From: DATARH01 sp963778385
GTDB lineage: Bacteria; Pseudomonadota; Alphaproteobacteria; ATCC43930; CGMCC-115725
Direction: 5' to 3'
Assembly: GCA_963778385.1 (NCBI GenBank)
Contig: CAVZUA010000056.1
Span: forward strand, 1 to 64,000
DNA length: 64,000 nt
Made by a program: the position numbers and the translations under genes. Positions 60,487-64,000 of this stretch are shown piece after piece. Every line of letters starts with the position of its first letter. Position 1 is the stretch's first letter. Under the pieces are notes generated by a model. It was given only the letters and a program-made list of their open reading frames with translations, did no database searches and was not told where the DNA came from.

Positions 60487-61485
60487 TTAAGCGCGCGCCT
60501 GCCTGGCACCGCCCCTGCCACCCCGCATGGCGGTATAGCGTTGCAGCAACGCCAGCACCAATGCAACGTAAGTGAGCCCAATCACGACCCCGCCCAGCCG
60601 CGTCCAGATCCGGTCATCGGCGTCTTGGTAAAAGACCGAGAACCCTTCGCCCATCAGAATCGCCAGCACATTCATTGATTTTAGCGCCATCGCGGCGAAC
60701 GGCCCGCCCGCTGCGATCCGTCGGGCGAATGGCCAGGAAGCGAGCAGGACAACCGTCGCCAGCACTGGCAACGTCGGGGCCAGCCACAACACCTCCCAGA
60801 CCAGAACTGCCACCACGCCACCGAACAGCGCTGCGGCAAGCCGGTCGCGGATCACATTGGCGGCGATCTCGCCGTCGGCACGCAACGTAATGATGATGCC
60901 GATCATCACCGCGCCCGGCGCCGGGGGCTTCATCGTCGCGGTCAGGATCACCGCCAGCAGCAACGCCACCGCAGCAACCAGCGGGGGAAGCTGCGGTGGC
61001 CGCGGCGCTTCTGCCGCAAGCTCTGGGTCGGGCAGGAGCCAACGCATGGCCCAGGCGGTCGCCGCCGCGATGGCAAAGTTGACAAAAAACCAGTACGCGA
61101 GATCGCTGGAGAGCTCGGGCGCCTTGATGAGGGTTTGCGGCACAATCGTAAAGACGATCAACGTCACCAGTCCGAGCGTCGCCTTGTGGGGATCGACAAG
61201 AAGCGTGAACGCTCCATAATAAATCCACAGCTCAAGCAAGCAGAGGACAAGCGGGTGCTCGGCCAGAAACTGCATCGCCAGTCCGGCAAGCGCCACCAGT
61301 AGCCAGGCGATAATTGGCAGCGCAACAAGCCGTCCGGCACCGATTGCCGGGCCGCAGGCGAGCGTCCCTGCGACGAGCGGCGCCAGAAAGGTGAGCTGAA
61401 GGTCGAGGCGCAGCAGCTCGGCTGTGACGAAGGCGACCGTAAAGGTTAGCGCGATGCGCAGCCCGCGCCTCGTTTCAGAAGACAT
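60487..61485 (-). CDS. DUF2955/FUSC-like inner-membrane protein
   Basis: A 332-residue membrane protein with two blocks of five to six helices separated by a short cytoplasmic stretch (LLPDPELAAEAPRPPQLPPL). TFLAPLVAGTLACGPAIGAG and KPPAPGAVMIGIIITLRADG are recognisable DUF2955 segments. Such proteins pair with HlyD-type adaptors as aromatic-acid or drug exporters (similar to AaeB/FUSC). ATG 61485 overlaps the end of the adaptor gene by 11 bases, so both are made together. A hydrophilic 13-residue longer start is possible. Confidence 0.83.
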   Translation of the reverse strand: MSSETRRGLRIALTFTVAFVTAELLRLDLQLTFLAPLVAGTLACGPAIGAGRLVALPIIAWLLVALAGLAMQFLAEHPLVLCLLELWIYYGAFTLLVDPHKATLGLVTLIVFTIVPQTLIKAPELSSDLAYWFFVNFAIAAATAWAMRWLLPDPELAAEAPRPPQLPPLVAAVALLLAVILTATMKPPAPGAVMIGIIITLRADGEIAANVIRDRLAAALFGGVVAVLVWEVLWLAPTLPVLATVVLLASWPFARRIAAGGPFAAMALKSMNVLAILMGEGFSVFYQDADDRIWTRLGGVVIGLTYVALVLALLQRYTAMRGGRGGARQARA

Positions 61486-62557
61486 AATCGGCAATTGAAA
61501 CGACCCACAGCCAGGCGCGTCCAAGCGGGGCGACCCACCCTGCCTTCTTCGTCATCACCACGACATTGGCGCGTGAGCCGACGCGAAAGGCGGGAATATC
61601 CACCTGCCGCGATAGTTCAATCCGCACCGGAATGCGCTGGACCTCACGCAGCCACTCGCGGCGCTGTTTGACGTAGGGGAGATCACCCTCGACGGCGGGA
61701 CCACCCGGAGACAGTGCGACACCCGAGGCCATGCTCGCGACTCGGCCGTTGAGGATTTGTCCCGGCGCGACATTGAAAGTGATCAACACTGGATCGTCGA
61801 TCGTGATGTTTCCGAGGGTGTTTTCCGGCAGATTAGCGATGACCCATCCAGCCTCGGTGTCGACGATCGTTGCGACGGTGTGGCCGGCGGAGGCGTACTG
61901 GCCCGGTGCGAGGACGGTATTGGTCACCTTCCCATCGACCGGCGCCTTGACGTCGGTATCGGTGAGGTCGATCCGCGCGCGTTCATACTGCGCCAACGCC
62001 GCCCTGATCTGCGGATTGTCCTGGTTGGTCGGTCCCAAACGCTTGCGCGCCTCTTCGAGACCGGCGTCGGCGGCTTGCACGGCACCCTCCGCGGTGGCCA
62101 GCTTCGCCTGCGCCTGATCGGCGTCAGCCCGCGAGGCAAAGCCCCGCGCTGTGAGCTGCAAGATGCGCTCGGTCTGCGCCCGTTCATTGGTAAGATTTGC
62201 CTTGGCGTCGCCGACCTTGGCAGCGGCGGCGGCGAGCGCGGCGGCGCTGGCGCCGACCTCCTGCGTTGCATTGGCGAGATTGGCTTCGGCCTGCTTGACG
62301 GCGGCCTCAAAGCGCTGCGGGTCGATGCGGAACAGACGATCGCCGGTCTTTACCTTCTGATTGTCCCGCACGCCAACCGAGATGATCGTACCCGAGACAT
62401 TCGGTGCGACCCCAACCACCGGCGCCTGCAACGTCGCTTCCGATGTGTACGGGGTCAGCCGGTCGAACAGCGTATGCAGAACCAGCCCGACCAGGAACAG
62501 GAGGAATAGCGAAACACCAACTAAAGAAAAGCGCCGGGGCCGAACGTTATTCGCCAT
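61475..62557 (-). CDS. HlyD-family membrane fusion protein
   Basis: A 360-residue periplasmic adaptor. One N-terminal membrane anchor (FSLVGVSLFLLFLVGLVLHT), a lipoyl-like half (VVGVAPNVSGTIISVGVRDN), then a long coiled-coil hairpin of Ala-rich heptads (AAVKQAEANLANATQEVGAS to GAVQAADAGLEEARKRLG). The second lipoyl half is DLTDTDVKAPVDGKVTNTVL, and a beta-barrel domain follows. It links the inner-membrane DUF2955 protein to an outer-membrane channel. GGAAGGGTGAAG precedes ATG 62557. The two genes form a small efflux operon; no outer-membrane TolC-like gene is present. Confidence 0.92.
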   Translation of the reverse strand: MANNVRPRRFSLVGVSLFLLFLVGLVLHTLFDRLTPYTSEATLQAPVVGVAPNVSGTIISVGVRDNQKVKTGDRLFRIDPQRFEAAVKQAEANLANATQEVGASAAALAAAAAKVGDAKANLTNERAQTERILQLTARGFASRADADQAQAKLATAEGAVQAADAGLEEARKRLGPTNQDNPQIRAALAQYERARIDLTDTDVKAPVDGKVTNTVLAPGQYASAGHTVATIVDTEAGWVIANLPENTLGNITIDDPVLITFNVAPGQILNGRVASMASGVALSPGGPAVEGDLPYVKQRREWLREVQRIPVRIELSRQVDIPAFRVGSRANVVVMTKKAGWVAPLGRAWLWVVSIADYVF

Positions 62558-62652
62558 CTTCACCCTTCCGCACCAACTGCGGCTGCTCGGCGCGCATCCA
62601 GTCTCGCCGCACAAAACGGTCGAGACGAGCTTATAGCGACTGGCAGCGTCTT

Positions 62653-62829
62653 ATGTATCGTTTCCAACAAACCCGTCTGGCCCAGGCCGTTAGTGCAGGT
62701 GTCGCGGCCGTGGTTTCGATCGGGATTGCGGGCACGACCGCTTCCCTGGCAGCGACGAAGTTGATCGCTGCATCGCCAAAGGTCTATTTTGCCGCGCCGA
62801 GACCGAAATTCAAATTGGGGCGCTCCTGA
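62653..62829 (+). CDS. Possible small exported protein, 58 residues
   Basis: An open frame beginning MYRFQQTRLAQAVSAGVAAV with a hydrophobic segment (VSAGVAAVVSIGIAGTTASL) and a short basic tail. It lies between the divergent HlyD gene and ruvX and ends where ruvX begins. No homologue comes to mind and the ribosome site is weak, so it may be chance. Confidence 0.25.
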   Translation: MYRFQQTRLAQAVSAGVAAVVSIGIAGTTASLAATKLIAASPKVYFAAPRPKFKLGRS

Positions 62830-62849
62830 TCGTCGACAACCCCGCGGCA

Positions 62850-63293
62850 TTGCAAGCGGCCGTGCCCGCCGGCCGGCGCCTGTTGGGGCTCGATGTCGGC
62901 ACCAAGACGATCGGCCTCGCGCTCAGCGACACGCGGCTCGTCATCGCCAGCCCGCTCGACACGATCCGCCGGCGGCGGTTTCGCGACGACATGGCGGCGC
63001 TGCTCGCGCTCGCCGACGCGCATGAGGCGGGTGGGCTGGTGATCGGCCTGCCGCTGGCGCTCGACGGGCGCGACAGCCCGCGCACCCAATCGGTGCGCGC
63101 CTTCGCCCGCAACTTGCTGGCGCTGCGCGACCTCCCGGCGCTGCTGTGGGACGAGCGGCTGTCGACCGCCGCGGTGACGCGCGAGATGATCGCCGCCGAC
63201 ATGACCCGCAAGCGCCGCGCCGAAATCGTCGACAAGGTCGCGGCGGCCTACATCCTCCAGGGCTGCCTCGACGCGATGGGGATCGCGACGTGA
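62850..63293 (+). CDS. ruvX: Holliday-junction-resolvase-like protein RuvX/YqgF
   Basis: A 147-residue RNase H-fold protein with RRLLGLDVGTKTIGLALSDT at the N-terminus (first Asp), GGLVIGLPLALDGRDSPRTQ and LPALLWDERLSTAAVTREMI (Asp-Glu), and KRRAEIVDKVAAAYILQGCL at the end (last Asp). It is implicated in 16S rRNA 5-prime end processing. The annotated start is TTG 62850. The frame is open further upstream, and IVDNPAALQAA before it resembles real family N-termini, so CTG 62826 may be the true start. ruvX next to gatCAB is a familiar alphaproteobacterial arrangement. Confidence 0.9.
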   Translation: MQAAVPAGRRLLGLDVGTKTIGLALSDTRLVIASPLDTIRRRRFRDDMAALLALADAHEAGGLVIGLPLALDGRDSPRTQSVRAFARNLLALRDLPALLWDERLSTAAVTREMIAADMTRKRRAEIVDKVAAAYILQGCLDAMGIAT

Positions 63294-63354
63294 GCGCGGC
63301 GGGCCGCGGCGTTCGGCATATTGTGCCGCGCCGCGACACGCGGCATTAACGGGC

Positions 63355-64000
63355 ATGGTTTCGGCAAGCATCGCGTCATCGCGCGCGCCGGAAGTCGATG
63401 ATCGCCGGGCGCGCCCCGTGGCGGTCTGGCTGCTCGTCTGCTGCGCGATGATCTTCGCGATGGTGGTCATCGGCGGCATCACGCGGCTGACCTGGAGCGG
63501 GTTGTCGATCACCGAATGGCGGCCGGTGATAGGCGCCATTCCGCCGCTTTCCGCCGCCGATTGGCAGGCCGAGTTCGCCAAATACCAGCAGACGGCGCAG
63601 TACAAGCTCCTGAACACCGGCATGAGCCTCGCCGACTTCAAGACGATCTTTCTGTGGGAATACGTGCACCGGCTGTGGGGCCGGCTGATCGGCTTTGTCT
63701 ATCTCCTGCCGTTTCTCTATTTCCTCGTCCGCCGGCAGATCCCGCGGCGGCTCGCCTGGCCGCTCGCCGGCATCTTTGCGCTGGGCGGGTGCCAAGGCGC
63801 GGTCGGCTGGTGGATGGTGCAGAGCGGGCTCGCCGATCGGATCGAGGTCAGCCAGTACCGGCTGACCGCGCATCTCGCGCTGGCGCTGGTGATCTACGGC
63901 GCGACGCTGTGGACCGCGCTGGGGCTGCTGACCCCCACCCCGGCCCTCCCCCGCCAGCGGGGGAGGGAGACGGCAATCGCCGGCACAGGCGGCCTCCCTC
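63355..64000 (+). CDS. Heme A synthase, COX15-type, N-terminal part (cut by window edge)
   Basis: The first 215 codons of a COX15-like membrane protein that oxidises heme O to heme A for cytochrome oxidase. The opening helix is VAVWLLVCCAMIFAMVVIGG followed by ITRLTWSGLSITEWRPVIGA, and WEYVHRLWGRLIGFVYLLPF carries the conserved heme His. GCQGAVGWWMVQSGL and LTAHLALALVIYGATLWTAL (second His) follow. After residue 195 the reading frame runs through a palindromic GC repeat (PALPRQRGRE) that is not part of the family. The gene continues past the window, so its full length cannot be judged. Confidence 0.88.
   Translation, partial: MVSASIASSRAPEVDDRRARPVAVWLLVCCAMIFAMVVIGGITRLTWSGLSITEWRPVIGAIPPLSAADWQAEFAKYQQTAQYKLLNTGMSLADFKTIFLWEYVHRLWGRLIGFVYLLPFLYFLVRRQIPRRLAWPLAGIFALGGCQGAVGWWMVQSGLADRIEVSQYRLTAHLALALVIYGATLWTALGLLTPTPALPRQRGRETAIAGTGGLP
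63944..63967. repeat. Palindromic repeat inside the COX15-type coding sequence
   Basis: CCCTCCCCCGC (63944-63954) and GCGGGGGAGGG (63957-63967) pair perfectly across a 2-base loop. The core matches the repeats at 51.8 and 58.5 kb. It is read in frame as PALPRQRGR with no stop introduced. Confidence 0.8.

Noticed and set aside
1..64000. CRISPR arrays, tRNA or rRNA genes, phage structural modules
   Set aside because: No regularly spaced direct repeats, cloverleaf-like segments, rRNA-like tracts or phage head/tail genes were seen in any gap. A tRNAscan or CRISPR search would be decisive.

Overview
The window is 64 kb of GC-rich chromosomal DNA from an alphaproteobacterium. The support is a ruvX-gatCAB neighbourhood with a COX15-type heme A synthase, a remnant of the AapJ amino-acid binding protein, an Flp pilin, aerobic CO-dehydrogenase-type hydroxylases and TreY/TreZ. 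The order cannot be fixed from sequence alone; Rhizobiales and Rhodospirillales are both compatible. No rRNA, tRNA or CRISPR array was seen.

Layout. (1) 1-9.1 kb is an exopolysaccharide region: two family-2 glycosyltransferases, a polymerase-like membrane protein, a family-4 glycosyltransferase, a Wza-like export lipoprotein, an outer-membrane beta-barrel, a GH16 glucanase, a further glycosyltransferase and a Tat-exported YcbK-like protein. Three of these genes (219-1152, 4355-5693, 5867-6827) are broken by single-base frame changes, and a fourth has an implausible 395-base overlap. (2) 9.1-16.9 kb is one leftward, tightly coupled catabolic operon: three different RidA-family proteins, a three-subunit molybdenum hydroxylase, an acyl-CoA ligase and a quinone oxidoreductase. 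(3) 16.9-18.4 kb is a scar, where remnants of a second (PaoABC-like) hydroxylase are fused to the tail of a DHA2 efflux pump. (4) 18.5-23.9 kb holds treY, a PRC-barrel gene and treZ, i.e. trehalose synthesis from glucan.

(5) 23.9-43.6 kb is a large surface-polysaccharide locus. A leftward operon carries an ABC exporter (Wzm/Wzt type), a 979-residue composite glycosyltransferase/methyltransferase-like protein, a small-molecule kinase and a HAD phosphatase. A rightward operon carries a split transketolase, a reductase, a methyltransferase, an alcohol dehydrogenase and the GDP-fucose enzymes Gmd and Fcl. Two glycosyltransferases, two nucleotide-sugar epimerases and a nucleotidyltransferase-kinase fusion follow. 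The set suggests an ABC-exported, fucose-containing glycan with at least one unusual carbon-chain-modified sugar. (6) 44-51.8 kb has an orphan Flp pilin, a lactonase plus Tat-exported GH1 beta-glucosidase, an OmpA-like lipoprotein, a cupin dioxygenase, an AI-2E-family permease, hpt and a dienelactone hydrolase.

(7) 51.8-56.9 kb is an insertion hot spot: a DUF5681-type gene split by an acquired segment carrying a methyltransferase and a complete IS3-family element (27-base ends, 3-base target duplication), followed by the last 65 codons of an aapJ gene and a complete IS1182-like element. (8) 56.9-64 kb is housekeeping: gatB, gatA, gatC, an efflux pair, ruvX and a COX15-type gene. The last of these carries a palindromic intergenic-type repeat read in frame inside the coding sequence. 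Related GC-rich palindromes lie at 51.8 and 58.5 kb.
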